Origin: Sporosarcina cascadiensis
GTDB lineage: Bacteria > Bacillota > Bacilli > Bacillales_A > Planococcaceae
Assembly (NCBI RefSeq): GCF_009650995.1
Contig: NZ_WHVV01000009.1
Coordinates: 1 to 64,000 of the forward strand
Length of the DNA: 64,000 nucleotides
Reading direction: 5' to 3'
How positions within the stretch are numbered: position 1 is the stretch's first letter; the number at the start of each line of letters is the position of its first letter. The notes below the pieces were generated by a model that was not told the origin of the DNA, made no database searches, and was given only the letters and a program-made list of their open reading frames with translations. Below are positions 16,694-28,624 of this stretch, piece by piece. The translations under genes and the position numbers were made by a program.

Positions 16694-18517
16694 ATGAATC
16701 AAGAGCAGAGAGCAGCACGTCAGAAGAACATACGGAATTTTTCTATCATCGCCCATATCGATCATGGGAAATCGACGTTAGCTGATCGTATTTTAGAAAA
16801 AACAGAAACCGTCAGCAAGCGTAATATGAAATCACAGACATTGGATTCCATGGACTTGGAACGTGAACGCGGCATTACGATTAAACTGAATGCTGTCCAA
16901 TTAACATACACCGCTAAAAATGGTGAAGATTATACATTTCATTTAATTGATACACCGGGTCACGTCGACTTTACGTATGAAGTTTCCAGAAGTCTGGCTG
17001 CTTGTGAAGGCGCCATTCTGGTCGTTGATGCAGCCCAGGGAATTGAAGCACAAACACTGGCCAACGTTTATCTGGCACTGGATAATGATTTGGAGATCCT
17101 GCCGGTAATCAATAAAATTGATCTTCCTGCCGCTGATCCTGAAAAGGTAAGACAAGAGGTGGAAGATGTCATCGGGCTTGATGCTTCAGAAGCGGTTCTG
17201 GCATCTGCCAAAGCCGGTATCGGCATCGATGAAATCCTGGAACAAATTGTAGAAAAAGTACCGGCTCCCGAGGGAGACCCTGATGCTCCTTTGAAAGCGC
17301 TGATTTTCGACTCGCATTATGATCAATATAAAGGGGTTATTGTGAACATCCGAATTGTCGAAGGCAGAGTAAAGCCCGGCGACAAAATTCGTATGATGGC
17401 AACAGGAAAAGAATTCGAAGTTCTCGAAACGGGTGTCTTTACCCCGACCATATCCATGCGTGATGAATTGACGGTAGGAGACGTCGGTTTCTTATCTGCG
17501 TCTATTAAAAACGTCGGTGACACGCGTGTCGGTGATACTGTGACCACAGTAGAGAACTCTGCAAGTGAGCCTTTGCCGGGTTACCGCCGCATGAATCCGA
17601 TGGTGTTCTGCGGGCTCTATCCGATTGACACATCTAAATACAATGATTTGCGTGAAGCACTGGAAAAACTAGAACTGAATGACTCCGCTTTAGAATATGA
17701 AGCAGAAACATCCCAGGCGCTTGGTTTCGGCTATCGCTGCGGTTTCCTCGGCCTGCTGCATATGGAGATCATCCAGGAGCGGATCGAGCGTGAATTTAAG
17801 ATTGACTTGATCACAACAGCACCAAGTGTTATTTATAAAGTGAATTTAACAGACGGTACGTCCATAAACGTCGATAATCCGTCTATGATGCCGACTGCAC
17901 AAAAAGTTGATTACGTTGAAGAACCTTACGTCAAAGCATCTATCATGGTGCCGAACGATTACGTAGGGGCTGTTATGGAGTTATGCCAGCACAAACGCGG
18001 TGATTTCATTACCATGGATTATATGGACAGTACGCGTGTAAACGTTATTTATGAACTGCCGCTCGCGGAAATTGTGTACGATTTCTTCGACCAGCTGAAG
18101 TCCGGCACAAAGGGCTATGCATCTCTTGACTACGAGCTGATCGGCTATAAACGTTCGAAACTTGTAAAAATGGATATCTTGCTAAACGGTGAAAATGTCG
18201 ATGCACTGAGCTTCATTGTCCATAATGATTTCAGCTACGAGCGCGGAAAAGCGATCGTCGAGAAGTTGAAATCTCTTATTCCGAGACAACAGTTTGAAGT
18301 GCCGGTTCAAGCGGCGATAGGACAGAAAATTGTAGCCCGTTCGACGATTAAATCAATGGGCAAGAACGTTCTTGCTAAATGTTACGGGGGAGATATATCC
18401 CGTAAACGAAAACTTCTTGAAAAGCAAAAGGAAGGTAAGAAGAAAATGAAGCAAGTCGGATCGGTAGAAGTGCCACAAGAGGCGTTCATGGCCGTTCTGA
18501 AGATGGATGAAGATTAA
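16694..18517 (+). CDS. lepA: Elongation factor 4 (LepA) GTPase
   Basis: Ribosome-associated translational GTPase implicated in back-translocation and 30S biogenesis. The 607-residue protein has the P-loop AHIDHGKST (about 20-28), the RGITIK switch segment, DTPGH, and NKIDLP. The LepA-specific C-terminal domain follows ([48 protein letters not shown]). Start at ATG 16694 behind AGGAGTG. It has its own promoter and terminator. Confidence 0.97.
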   Translation: MNQEQRAARQKNIRNFSIIAHIDHGKSTLADRILEKTETVSKRNMKSQTLDSMDLERERGITIKLNAVQLTYTAKNGEDYTFHLIDTPGHVDFTYEVSRSLAACEGAILVVDAAQGIEAQTLANVYLALDNDLEILPVINKIDLPAADPEKVRQEVEDVIGLDASEAVLASAKAGIGIDEILEQIVEKVPAPEGDPDAPLKALIFDSHYDQYKGVIVNIRIVEGRVKPGDKIRMMATGKEFEVLETGVFTPTISMRDELTVGDVGFLSASIKNVGDTRVGDTVTTVENSASEPLPGYRRMNPMVFCGLYPIDTSKYNDLREALEKLELNDSALEYEAETSQALGFGYRCGFLGLLHMEIIQERIEREFKIDLITTAPSVIYKVNLTDGTSINVDNPSMMPTAQKVDYVEEPYVKASIMVPNDYVGAVMELCQHKRGDFITMDYMDSTRVNVIYELPLAEIVYDFFDQLKSGTKGYASLDYELIGYKRSKLVKMDILLNGENVDALSFIVHNDFSYERGKAIVEKLKSLIPRQQFEVPVQAAIGQKIVARSTIKSMGKNVLAKCYGGDISRKRKLLEKQKEGKKKMKQVGSVEVPQEAFMAVLKMDED

Positions 18518-18531
18518 CAAATAGTTGCATG

Positions 18532-18557
18532 AGAGGGCAAAAAAACGCCCTCTTTTT
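18532..18557 (+). terminator. Terminator after lepA
   Basis: AGAGGGC and GCCCTCT arms with an A-rich loop, followed by TTTTT. Confidence 0.88.
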
Positions 18558-18592
18558 GCTGTTTACATACTTAAATAAAAGGAGTTACAAGC

Positions 18593-19738
18593 ATGCGCGG
18601 TGTGTATATTCATATCCCATTTTGTCAGCAAATCTGCCATTACTGTGATTTCAACAAAGTATTTCTGAAGAACCAGCCTGTCGATCAATATATTGAATCA
18701 ATCGGTGACGAGTTCCGACTTATGCAGAAAGCAGGGCATTCTTTTGAACAGGTGGAAACCGTTTTTCTGGGCGGCGGCACACCAACTGCACTAAATGTCA
18801 AGCAGCTGGACCGATTACTGACGATCATTGCACAATTCGTTGATGTAGAGTCGTTGCGCGAATTCACATCAGAAGCCAATCCTGACGATCTATCTGAAGG
18901 TCAACTGGCTATCTTAAAAGAAAAAGGCGTCAACCGGCTGTCTATTGGTGTGCAGTCCTTTAATGAAAGACTGCTGCAGCAAATAGGGAGAACGCATTCT
19001 GCCGACGATATTGAGCGTGTCATTTCTTCAGCGCGTGCTGTCGGATTTGAAAACATCAGCCTCGATCTAATGTATGGCTTACCGACGCAAACCGTTAAAG
19101 AATGGGAAGAAACACTGGATCGTGCTCTGGCACTCGATTTGCCGCATTATTCGGCATACTCATTAATAGTGGAGCCGAAAACAGTATTTTATAACCGGAT
19201 GACAAAAGGCAAATTGCCGCTACCGGGAGAAGATGCCGAAGCGGAAATGTTCGCGATGGTTATGGATCGTATGAATGAAGCGAACCGGCTACAGTACGAA
19301 ATCAGTAATTTTGCGATTCCGGGCTATCCTTCGTTTCATAACCTGATCTATTGGGAAAACTCTCAATATGCCGGAATCGGAGCAGGAGCTCACGGATACT
19401 TAGGAACACAGCGATATGCAAATGTCGGTCCGCTGAAACATTATATAGAACGTCTGGCATTAGATGAACTGCCGATTAAAGAGGCTCATGAAGTGACTTG
19501 GAAAGAATCCATGGAAGAAGAAATGTTCTTGGGTCTGCGGAAAATTCAAGGGGTTTCGATTCCTCATTTTAAAGAAAAATTCAATAAGCCCATCGAAGAA
19601 GTATTTGGCCGCCCGATTGAAAAAATGCAGAAGCAGGGCTTGCTGCAAGTGAAAGATGACCATCTTTGCCTGACGAGAAACGGGATTTTTCAAGGAAATA
19701 ATGTCTTCGAACAATTTTTGCTCGAAGACGAAGTTTGA
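18593..19738 (+). CDS. hemW: HemW-type radical SAM protein (HemN-like)
   Basis: Radical SAM heme chaperone, often annotated as oxygen-independent coproporphyrinogen oxidase. The 381-residue protein has the 4Fe-4S motif CQQICHYCDF near residues 11-20. CxxxCxxC followed directly by DF, without the extra Cys and N-terminal region of true HemN, favours HemW. FLGGGTPT and the SIGVQSFNERLLQQIGRTH segment fit. AAAGGAG lies 9 bases before ATG 18593. It lies directly upstream of the hrcA operon as in other Bacillales. Confidence 0.93.
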   Translation: MRGVYIHIPFCQQICHYCDFNKVFLKNQPVDQYIESIGDEFRLMQKAGHSFEQVETVFLGGGTPTALNVKQLDRLLTIIAQFVDVESLREFTSEANPDDLSEGQLAILKEKGVNRLSIGVQSFNERLLQQIGRTHSADDIERVISSARAVGFENISLDLMYGLPTQTVKEWEETLDRALALDLPHYSAYSLIVEPKTVFYNRMTKGKLPLPGEDAEAEMFAMVMDRMNEANRLQYEISNFAIPGYPSFHNLIYWENSQYAGIGAGAHGYLGTQRYANVGPLKHYIERLALDELPIKEAHEVTWKESMEEEMFLGLRKIQGVSIPHFKEKFNKPIEEVFGRPIEKMQKQGLLQVKDDHLCLTRNGIFQGNNVFEQFLLEDEV

Positions 19739-19742
19739 TTCG

Positions 19743-19771
19743 TTGACAGGCAAATTATAATTTGATAAATT
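19743..19771 (+). promoter_or_regulatory. Probable sigma-A promoter of the hrcA operon
   Basis: TTGACA (19743-19748), 17 bases, TAAATT (19766-19771). The -35 box is perfect and the -10 is weak. The transcript would start within or just before the CIRCE element. Confidence 0.6.
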
Positions 19772-19781
19772 ATGAGTAGTA

Positions 19782-19808
19782 TTAGCACTCGAAGTTAATG
19801 AGTGCTAA
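19782..19808 (+). promoter_or_regulatory. CIRCE operator (HrcA binding site)
   Basis: TTAGCACTC, nine bases, GAGTGCTAA: an exact match to the CIRCE inverted repeat, placed between promoter and hrcA start. It indicates HrcA repression of the heat-shock operon. Confidence 0.98.
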
Positions 19809-19822
19809 CAGGAGTGATGATC

Positions 19823-20878
19823 ATGTTGACAAACAGACAATTACTCATACTACAATTGACGGTGAAAGATTTTATCGAGTCTGCTCAGCCTGTTGGTTCC
19901 AGACAGCTGTCAAAGAAACCGGAAGCGCCATTCAGTTCAGCTACTATTCGGAATGACATGGCAGATCTGGAGGATATGGGTTATTTAGAAAAGACTCACA
20001 CATCATCTGGAAGAATTCCATCTGAAAAAGGCTATCGGTTTTTTGTAGATCATTTATTACAGCCGCAAACCTTGAATTTGGAAGACAGCTTGCAACTGCG
20101 TACTTTATTCCAAGATAAAGTGGGGGAATCAGAAGAATTGATTCGAAATTCAGCAACGATCTTATCCGAGCTGACGAATTATACTTCTATCTTGCTCGGA
20201 CCGGATACCTCGACGCATGCTGTAAAGAAATTCTCAATTGTTCCGTTGGATCAGAAGAAAGCTGTTGCGATTATCGTAACGGACAACGGTCATGTGGAAA
20301 ATCGAATTTTCGATGTTCCGGAAGGACTGTCTGCTTCTGAAATTGAAAAGACAGTCAATATTTTAAATGAACGCCTGATCGGCACCTCTCTTGTACAGCT
20401 TCAACAAAAGCTGATGCAGGAAGCAAAGCATGTATTTCAGCAGCATATTAACCAGGCCGAGAAGTTATTCAGCTCGCTTCAGCAAGCAGTTGCGGTCGAG
20501 CCTGAAGAACGTCTTTATTTTGGCGGCAAGCTGAATATGTGGAAGCAGCCCGAATTTCATGACTTCCAGAAAATGAAGTCATTCTTTGAACTGATGGAAA
20601 AAGGCAATCCAGCTATGTCCCTGTTTCAAAAGAACGACCAGGGGATTCACGTTCGCATCGGTTCTGAGAACAAGGTAATTGATATGGAAGATTACAGTGT
20701 AATTACTTCGACATATTCGGCAGGTGAGAATATGGAAGGTTCCATTGCAATCATCGGTCCGAAACGAATGGATTACGGAAGAGTCATCACTTTGCTCGAC
20801 ATACTGAGCAGCGACTTATCTTCTGCGCTTCATCGGCTGACGATCGGACAAGACGCAGACAGGAGGCAAGACACGTGA
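19823..20878 (+). CDS. hrcA: Heat-inducible transcription repressor HrcA
   Basis: Represses the dnaK and groE operons by binding CIRCE, with activity adjusted by GroEL. The 351-residue protein has an N-terminal winged helix (MLTNRQLLILQLTVKDFIES ... PVGSRQLSKK ... SSATIRNDMADLEDMGYL ... SSGRIPSEKGYRFFVD), then the GAF-like and dimerisation domains. ATG 19823 has AGGAG about 10 bases upstream, just past the CIRCE element. It overlaps grpE by 4 bases. Confidence 0.97.
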   Translation: MLTNRQLLILQLTVKDFIESAQPVGSRQLSKKPEAPFSSATIRNDMADLEDMGYLEKTHTSSGRIPSEKGYRFFVDHLLQPQTLNLEDSLQLRTLFQDKVGESEELIRNSATILSELTNYTSILLGPDTSTHAVKKFSIVPLDQKKAVAIIVTDNGHVENRIFDVPEGLSASEIEKTVNILNERLIGTSLVQLQQKLMQEAKHVFQQHINQAEKLFSSLQQAVAVEPEERLYFGGKLNMWKQPEFHDFQKMKSFFELMEKGNPAMSLFQKNDQGIHVRIGSENKVIDMEDYSVITSTYSAGENMEGSIAIIGPKRMDYGRVITLLDILSSDLSSALHRLTIGQDADRRQDT

Positions 20879-21453
20879 CTGAAAAAGACGAACTCCAGCC
20901 AAACGCTCAGGATGAAAACAGTTCTGAAGACGAGCAGGCTTTGGAAGAAACGACTGAACAGCAGAATGAACCTGCTGAAGAGCTCAGTGAAACAGAAATC
21001 CTTACAGCAAAAATAGATGAACTGACAAAAGCCCTTGAAGAAGAAGAGAGCAAGAAATTACGTGTGCTGGCGGATATGGAAAATGTAAAGAGACGGGCTT
21101 CACTCGATTACCAAGCACTGCAGACCTATCGGGCACAAAATGTGATGGTGCATATTCTTCCGGTCCTGGACAACTTCGAACGCGCACTTTCTGTTGAAGC
21201 AAAGGAAGCGGAAAGTCAATCGCTCCTCACGGGGATGGACATGGTATACCGTTCATTAGTGGAAGCACTGAAGGCAGAAGGTTTAGAAGAGATCGAAGCG
21301 AAGGATCAGGAGTTTGATCCAAACTTCCACCAGGCTGTAATGACAGGCAGCGATGAAGATAAAGAGTCTGGAATTGTTTTGGAAGAACTTCAAAAAGGGT
21401 ATAAGCTGAAAGAACGTGTTTTACGGCCTTCCATGGTTAAAGTAAACGAGTAA
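20875..21453 (+). CDS. grpE: Nucleotide exchange factor GrpE
   Basis: Releases ADP from DnaK. The 192-residue protein has a long acidic, disordered N-terminus (about 1-45), a coiled-coil (about 45-85) and the GrpE head with LPVLDNFERAL, GMDMVYRSLVEALKAEG and the C-terminal GYKLKERVLRPSMVKV. The start is GTG 20875, whose GTGA overlaps the hrcA stop, with AGGAGGC upstream. Confidence 0.96.
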   Translation: MTEKDELQPNAQDENSSEDEQALEETTEQQNEPAEELSETEILTAKIDELTKALEEEESKKLRVLADMENVKRRASLDYQALQTYRAQNVMVHILPVLDNFERALSVEAKEAESQSLLTGMDMVYRSLVEALKAEGLEEIEAKDQEFDPNFHQAVMTGSDEDKESGIVLEELQKGYKLKERVLRPSMVKVNE

Positions 21454-21470
21454 ATAACATTTATTGATGA

Positions 21471-23321
<1,851 letters not shown>

Positions 23322-23326
23322 TAATT

Positions 23327-23552
23327 AAGTTGAATTAAATGTTCTAAATTAGAAGCAATGCAGTTTGAATACTGCTTAGTTGATTGGAGTGCAAGGCGGC
23401 GACTCTGGGAGGATCAGCCCGACAGGTGATGACAACTTAGGGGAGCGAAGCGACCAAGTTGGCTCACCGCGGGCCCTCCAGAAAGCGTCCGCCTGGAACG
23501 GAAATCAACGATGCTAAGTTACTTCTACAATTTAGTATTTAAAATTCAACTT
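23327..23552. repeat. Long imperfect palindrome between dnaK and dnaJ
   Basis: A 226-base stretch whose ends are AAGTTGAATT and AATTCAACTT and whose arms pair imperfectly along most of their length: CTAAATT..GAAG with CTTC..AATTTAG, and GTTGATT..AGGCGG with CCGCCT..AATCAAC. The core (TGATTGGAGTGCAAGGCGGCG to CGTCCGCCTGGAACGGAAATCA) resembles a dispersed REP-like repeat common in Planococcaceae and Bacillus genomes. It contains no gene. Its RNA would fold into a very long hairpin between two chaperone genes. Confidence 0.75.
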
Positions 23553-23568
23553 ATATAAATCTTGACGG

Positions 23569-23604
23569 AAAAGTCAAAGTCCGAAATTCCGGCTTTGACT
23601 TTTT
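23569..23604 (+). terminator. Terminator between dnaK and dnaJ
   Basis: AAAAGTCAAAG and CTTTGACTTTT arms with an inner CCG/CGG pair, ending TTTTT. It would reduce dnaK read-through into dnaJ. Confidence 0.85.
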
Positions 23605-23610
23605 CGTTTG

Positions 23611-23641
23611 TTAACACAATTCATTTTCCACGTGGTACAAT
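23611..23641 (+). promoter_or_regulatory. Possible promoter for dnaJ
   Basis: TTAACA (23611-23616) and TACAAT (23636-23641) with a 19-base spacer, located after the dnaK terminator and about 37 bases before dnaJ. The spacing is long, so this is tentative. Confidence 0.35.
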
Positions 23642-23677
23642 GGGCCACAGGTAAAATGCGATGAGGGGTGCAAATGA

Positions 23678-24799
23678 ATGAGTAAACGAGATTACTATGA
23701 TGTGCTGGGTGTTGCTAAATCAGCCACAAAAGAAGAAATACGCAAAGCATATCGATCACTTTCCAAGAAGTACCATCCGGACTTAAATAAAGAGTCGGAT
23801 GCTGAAGTGAAGTTTAAAGAAGTCACAGAAGCATTTGAAGTGCTGAGCGACGAAAATAAACGTGCAAACTACGACCAGTTCGGCCATGAAAGTCCGAATC
23901 AAGGGTTTGGCGGATTTGGCGGCGGCGGTGCTGAAGGTTTCGGCTTCGAAGATATATTCAGTACATTTTTCGGCGGCAGTGCCAGAAGACGCGATCCGAA
24001 TGCTCCTCAAAAAGGAAACGACCTACAATATACAATGACGGTGGATTTCATGGATGCGATCTTCGGCAAAAAGACGGAAATCGAGATTCCGCGTGAGGAA
24101 GTCTGTGACACATGTGACGGAACAGGTGCTAAAAAAGGTACAAGTGTAAAAACTTGTACAGAATGTAATGGTTCCGGTGAAATTTCTGTTGCGCAAAATA
24201 CACCATTCGGTCAAGTTGTTAACCGAAGAACATGTCCGACATGTCAGGGAACTGGAAAGATTATTCCTGAAAAATGTGAGACTTGTCACGGTAAAGGCCG
24301 CGTAAATAAGAAGAAAATAATTGAAGTATCCATCCCTGCCGGAGTCGATCAGGGACAGCGTCTGCGTGTCGGCGGTCAGGGCGAAGCCGGAATTAACGGA
24401 GGACCTCCGGGTGACTTGTATATTGTCTTTAATGTACGTCCTCATAAGAAGTTTATTCGTGAAGAAGACGATATTATCCTTGAGCTTTCATTGACATTCC
24501 CGCAGGCTTCTCTCGGAGATGAATTAGAAGTTCCGACTGTTCACGGAAAAGTGAAGCTGAAAATTCCTGCAGGCACACAAAATGGCACGAATTTCCGTCT
24601 GCGCGGTAAAGGAGTCCCAAATGTTCACGGCCACGGAATCGGGGATCAGCACGTGATTGTCAAAGTGGTTACACCGAAGAAAATGACCGAAAAACAAAAA
24701 GAATTGCTGCGAGAGTTTGCTTCTATTGAAGGAGAAACCCCTGATGAATACTCCAGTTCATTCTTTGACAAAATCAAACGTACTTTCAAAGGCGAATGA
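23678..24799 (+). CDS. dnaJ: Chaperone protein DnaJ (Hsp40)
   Basis: Co-chaperone that delivers substrates to DnaK and stimulates its ATPase. The 373-residue protein has the J domain (1-70, with HPD in KKYHPDLNK), the Gly/Phe-rich linker (about 75-100), four CxxCxGxG zinc repeats ([32 protein letters not shown], about 145-205) and the C-terminal substrate domains. ATG 23678 ([11 protein letters not shown]) has GAGGGGTG upstream. An alternative ATG at 23674 is out of frame. Confidence 0.98.
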   Translation: MSKRDYYDVLGVAKSATKEEIRKAYRSLSKKYHPDLNKESDAEVKFKEVTEAFEVLSDENKRANYDQFGHESPNQGFGGFGGGGAEGFGFEDIFSTFFGGSARRRDPNAPQKGNDLQYTMTVDFMDAIFGKKTEIEIPREEVCDTCDGTGAKKGTSVKTCTECNGSGEISVAQNTPFGQVVNRRTCPTCQGTGKIIPEKCETCHGKGRVNKKKIIEVSIPAGVDQGQRLRVGGQGEAGINGGPPGDLYIVFNVRPHKKFIREEDDIILELSLTFPQASLGDELEVPTVHGKVKLKIPAGTQNGTNFRLRGKGVPNVHGHGIGDQHVIVKVVTPKKMTEKQKELLREFASIEGETPDEYSSSFFDKIKRTFKGE

Positions 24800-24814
24800 A
24801 AGGATTGAAGAACT

Positions 24815-25759
24815 GTGAAATGGTCAGAAGTTTCCGTCCACACTACCCACGAAGCAACTGAGGCAGTAGCGAACATCCTGCACGAAGCAGGAGCAAGCGG
24901 CGTCATCATAGAAGACTCCAACGAACCCGATAAAGAACGTGTCAATCAGTTCGGAGAGATGTATGCTCTGAATCGTTCAGATTTTCCGAATGAAGGAGTC
25001 GTTATTAAAGCGTATTTGCCTGTCAACAGTTTCATTAATGAAACGGTGCAGGAGCTGGAGTTGGAAATTGAAGGACTCCGTCAATTTTCATTGGATCCCG
25101 GAGCATTCACGATTGGAATAACAGAAGTCGACGAAGAAGACTGGGCAAATTCCTGGAAACAGTATTATCATCCGGTGAAAATTTCAAAGCGGTTCACTAT
25201 TGTGCCGACTTGGGAAGAGTATACGCCTTTCGAGACGGATGAACTGATCATCGAATTGGATCCCGGAATGGCTTTCGGCACGGGTACCCATCCGACAACC
25301 GTTCTGTGCCTCCAAGCGCTGGAGAAGTATTTAGAGCCCGGGCAGACGATTGTCGATGTCGGTACAGGGTCCGGTGTGCTCGCAATTGGAGCAGCACTGC
25401 TCGGCGCCAGTCAAATTACTGCACTTGATTTAGATGAAGTGGCAGTCCGGGCGGCGCAGGAAAATGTTGCGTATAACCATGTGGATGACCGCATCACTGT
25501 TCTGAAAGGTAATTTATTGGAAGCAATAGAAGAACCACCGGATGTAATCATTGCGAATATACTGGCTGACGTGATCATGTCGTTTTCTAAAGATGCATTT
25601 GACCTGGTCAAACCGGGAGGCTTATTTATTACGTCCGGCATTATTGGACAAAAGCGTGATGAAGTGCGGGAGGATTTACTGACCAAAGGCTTCGAAATTG
25701 TGGAGTCGGTGCTCATGGAAGACTGGGTGGCCATCATTGCGCGCAAAGGGCGTGAATAA
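24815..25759 (+). CDS. prmA: Ribosomal protein L11 methyltransferase
   Basis: Trimethylates ribosomal protein L11. The 314-residue protein has the N-terminal substrate-recognition domain starting MKWSEVSVHTTHEA, the linker motif DEEDWANSWKQYYHP, DPGMAFGTGTHPTT, and the SAM motif IVDVGTGSGVLAIGAALLGA (about 178-197), followed by VIANILADVI. The start is GTG 24815, 15 bases after dnaJ, with AAGGATTG upstream. Confidence 0.96.
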   Translation: MKWSEVSVHTTHEATEAVANILHEAGASGVIIEDSNEPDKERVNQFGEMYALNRSDFPNEGVVIKAYLPVNSFINETVQELELEIEGLRQFSLDPGAFTIGITEVDEEDWANSWKQYYHPVKISKRFTIVPTWEEYTPFETDELIIELDPGMAFGTGTHPTTVLCLQALEKYLEPGQTIVDVGTGSGVLAIGAALLGASQITALDLDEVAVRAAQENVAYNHVDDRITVLKGNLLEAIEEPPDVIIANILADVIMSFSKDAFDLVKPGGLFITSGIIGQKRDEVREDLLTKGFEIVESVLMEDWVAIIARKGRE

Positions 25760-25761
25760 GT

Positions 25762-26502
25762 GTGCAGCGATATTTTACAGAACATGCTTTTGACGCGCAA
25801 AGTACACTCTCTATAGCCGGAGAAGACTTCAAGCATATCGTCAAGGTGATGCGAATGACTACTGGTGATGAAATCATTACGGTTTACAATGGATCCGCAG
25901 TTGTGGCGGTCATTAAAGAAATAACAGATGACCAGGTAGTCGTCGAAAAGCGGAGTGAGCTTGGAAAGGATACTGAAATGCCTGTTCAAGTTACGCTCGC
26001 GTGCGGGCTGCCTAAAGGCGATAAGATGGATCTGATCACTCAAAAAGGAACAGAGCTCGGAATGACTGCTCTGATTCCTTTCGCTGCCGGCCGTTCTATT
26101 GTGAAATGGAATGCTTCAAAAAGCGGTAAAAAGATCGATCGTCTGCAAAAAATCGCAAAAGAAGCAGCCGAGCAGTGCCATCGCAATTACATACCGGAAA
26201 TTTCTCCGGTCCTCAATCTGAAACAATTGATCGAAACAGCTGCAGACTTTGACGTCAAACTGTTCGCAGACGAAGAAGATGCGAAGAGCGATATCCCTCA
26301 TAAGATTGCAGACCGGCTGAAAAACGTGTATCATAAACAATCGATATTAGTTGTTTTCGGACCGGAAGGCGGATTGGCGAGGGAAGAAGTTGAAATGCTG
26401 CAGGATGCAGGGTTTCTTCCAGTATCGCTGGGACCCAGAATACTGCGTACGGAAACGGCGCCCTTATACTTATTGTCCGCTATGTCTTATGAATTTGAAT
26501 GA
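25762..26502 (+). CDS. rsmE: 16S rRNA m3U1498 methyltransferase
   Basis: SPOUT-family enzyme that methylates U1498 of 16S rRNA. The 246-residue protein has an N-terminal PUA-like domain (HIVKVMRMTTGDEIITVYNG) and the knotted SAM domain (LACGLPKGDKMDLITQKGTELGM, VVFGPEGGLAREEVE, SLGPRILRTETAPLYLLSAMSYE). The GTG at 25762 overlaps the end region of prmA by spacing only 2 bases, so translation is probably coupled. Confidence 0.95.
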   Translation: MQRYFTEHAFDAQSTLSIAGEDFKHIVKVMRMTTGDEIITVYNGSAVVAVIKEITDDQVVVEKRSELGKDTEMPVQVTLACGLPKGDKMDLITQKGTELGMTALIPFAAGRSIVKWNASKSGKKIDRLQKIAKEAAEQCHRNYIPEISPVLNLKQLIETAADFDVKLFADEEDAKSDIPHKIADRLKNVYHKQSILVVFGPEGGLAREEVEMLQDAGFLPVSLGPRILRTETAPLYLLSAMSYEFE

Positions 26503-26518
26503 AAGAGGTGAGCAGCTT

Positions 26519-27859
26519 ATGTCATCGGTTGCTTTTCATACATTAGGCTGCAAGGTGAACCATTACGAAACAGAGGCGATCTGGCAGTTGTTCCAGGAAG
26601 CCGGTTACGTGCGCGTGAACTTTGAAAAGAGTTCAGACGTATATGTAATCAACACCTGCACCGTAACCAATACAGGTGATAAAAAGAGCCGGCAGGTGAT
26701 CCGCCGCGCGATCCGTAAGAATCCCGACGCGGTCATTTGCGTCACAGGATGCTATGCGCAGACATCACCTGCTGAAATCATGGCGATTCCCGGTGTGGAT
26801 ATCGTTGTCGGTACACAAGACCGCACAAAACTTTTAGGGTTGATTGAGCAGTACCGCGAAGAGCGGCAGCCGATCAATGCAGTGCGGAATATTATGAAGA
26901 ACCGCGTTTATGAAGAGCTTGATGTACCTTCATTTACGGACCGTACTCGTGCTTCTCTGAAAATACAGGAAGGCTGCAATAACTTCTGTACTTTTTGCAT
27001 CATTCCTTGGGCGCGCGGGTTAATGCGTTCACGTGATCCTCAGGAAGTCATCCGTCAGGCACAGCAGCTTGTGGATGCGGGTTATCTGGAGATCGTTCTA
27101 ACGGGGATTCATACAGGCGGTTACGGAGAAGATTTGAAGGATTACAATCTTGCCCGTCTGCTGCGAGATCTGGAAGAACAAGTTACAGGACTTAAACGTC
27201 TGCGGATCAGTTCAATTGAAGCAAGCCAATTAACAGATGAAGTCATCGACGTACTGCGCGACTCGAAGATTGTGGTTCGTCACTTGCATATCCCGATTCA
27301 ATCAGGTTCAAATACTGTACTCAAGAGGATGCGCCGCAAGTATACGATGGAATTTTTCTCTGAGCGTCTTATGCGTCTGAATGAAGCTCTGCCTCAATTG
27401 GCGATTACCTCTGACGTAATTGTCGGTTTCCCGGGTGAAACAGAAGAAGAATTTATGGAAACGTATAATTTTATTCGCGACCACAAGTTTTCTGAACTTC
27501 ACGTTTTTCCGTATTCCATGAGGACGGGAACTCCTGCTGCACGAATGGAAGATCAAATTGATGAAAGCATCAAGAATGAACGTGTGCACCGTCTGATCAC
27601 ACTGAATGATCAGCTGGCTAAAGATTATGCAGCACAATTTGAAGGCGAAGTATTGGAAGTTATTCCGGAAGAGCTCTATAAACTGGATCAGGTCTCTGGT
27701 TTATATGAGGGCTACACTGATAACTATCTAAAAGTCGTTCTGCCTGCCGATGAAACGATGGTTGGACAAATTGTGCGCGTGAAAATTTCTAAAGCCGGGT
27801 ATCCTTACAATGAAGGACAGCCTGTGCGAATCATTGAAGACCAAAAAATCACGATATAA
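26519..27859 (+). CDS. mtaB: tRNA t6A37 methylthiotransferase MtaB
   Basis: Radical SAM enzyme that converts t6A to ms2t6A at tRNA position 37. The 446-residue protein has the MTTase N-terminal domain (HTLGCKVNHYET, INTCTVTNTGDKKSRQ, CVTGCYAQ), the radical SAM motif CNNFCTFCIIPWARG (about 150-164) and a C-terminal TRAM-like domain. ATG 26519 with AGAGGTG upstream is chosen; the longer open frame overlaps rsmE and has no ribosome site. In B. subtilis this gene is yqeV. Confidence 0.95.
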   Translation: MSSVAFHTLGCKVNHYETEAIWQLFQEAGYVRVNFEKSSDVYVINTCTVTNTGDKKSRQVIRRAIRKNPDAVICVTGCYAQTSPAEIMAIPGVDIVVGTQDRTKLLGLIEQYREERQPINAVRNIMKNRVYEELDVPSFTDRTRASLKIQEGCNNFCTFCIIPWARGLMRSRDPQEVIRQAQQLVDAGYLEIVLTGIHTGGYGEDLKDYNLARLLRDLEEQVTGLKRLRISSIEASQLTDEVIDVLRDSKIVVRHLHIPIQSGSNTVLKRMRRKYTMEFFSERLMRLNEALPQLAITSDVIVGFPGETEEEFMETYNFIRDHKFSELHVFPYSMRTGTPAARMEDQIDESIKNERVHRLITLNDQLAKDYAAQFEGEVLEVIPEELYKLDQVSGLYEGYTDNYLKVVLPADETMVGQIVRVKISKAGYPYNEGQPVRIIEDQKITI

Positions 27860-27861
27860 GA

Positions 27862-27890
27862 AGAGGCCGCCGGACTTGGCGGTCTTTTTC
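27862..27890 (+). terminator. Terminator after mtaB
   Basis: AGGCCGCC and GGCGGTCT arms with a GGACTT loop, then TTTTTC. Confidence 0.85.
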
Positions 27891-27952
27891 GTGCAAGCAA
27901 TTTCAAGCTTTGCTATACTGAAAGAAATGATATAGAAAAAGGAGCGCTTTCA

Positions 27953-28624
27953 TTGACGAATAAATATGCCGCTTATATTGATCATACATTGCTAAAGGCA
28001 GAGGCAACAAAACAGCAAGTTCTGGAATTGTGTGAAGAAGCAAAGAAATATTCATTTGCCTCTGTTTGTATTAATCCATATTGGGTTCACACAACAGCCG
28101 AAGCACTGCAGGGAACCGAAGTAAAGGTCTGCACGGTCATCGGTTTCCCGCTGGGCGCAAGCACAACAGAAACAAAAGTCTTTGAAACAGAAGATGCAAT
28201 TGCCAACGGAGCGAATGAAGTGGATATGGTACTGAATATCGGCGCGCTGCATAGCGGATTGCTTGATTATGTGCAGAAGGATATAGAAGGAGTCGTCCGG
28301 GCGGCCAAAGGCAAAGCGTTGGTTAAAGTCATTTTAGAAACATCTTTGCTCGATGATATGCAAAAACGGACTGCCAGTGAACTGGCGGTACTGGCAGGTG
28401 CTGATTTTGTAAAAACATCGACTGGTTTCTCAACCGGCGGAGCAACTCCTGAAGACGTCAAGTTAATGCGTGCAGTTGTAGGCCCGGAAATCGGCGTCAA
28501 GGCGTCAGGAGGCGTCCGCAGCCTTGAAGACGTCAATAAAATGATCGAAGCCGGTGCTACGCGTATCGGAGCAAGTTCAGGTGTTGCTATCATGAAGGGT
28601 CTCGAGTCAACTTCTGATTATTAA
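27953..28624 (+). CDS. deoC: Deoxyribose-phosphate aldolase
   Basis: Cleaves 2-deoxyribose-5-phosphate to glyceraldehyde-3-phosphate and acetaldehyde in deoxynucleoside catabolism. The 223-residue protein has the class I aldolase Lys in [13 protein letters not shown] (Schiff-base Lys), the proton-relay Lys in [10 protein letters not shown], and [12 protein letters not shown]. The TTG at 27953 ([15 protein letters not shown]) has AAGGAGCG 8 bases upstream. It lies where B. subtilis has mtaB followed directly by rpsU, so this is a local insertion or relocation; no deoxynucleoside operon surrounds it. Confidence 0.95.
   Translation: MTNKYAAYIDHTLLKAEATKQQVLELCEEAKKYSFASVCINPYWVHTTAEALQGTEVKVCTVIGFPLGASTTETKVFETEDAIANGANEVDMVLNIGALHSGLLDYVQKDIEGVVRAAKGKALVKVILETSLLDDMQKRTASELAVLAGADFVKTSTGFSTGGATPEDVKLMRAVVGPEIGVKASGGVRSLEDVNKMIEAGATRIGASSGVAIMKGLESTSDY

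Noticed and set aside
26351-26518. Longer N-terminus of mtaB
   Set aside because: It overlaps rsmE in another frame and would put unrelated Cys-rich sequence before the conserved SVAFHTLGCKVN start.
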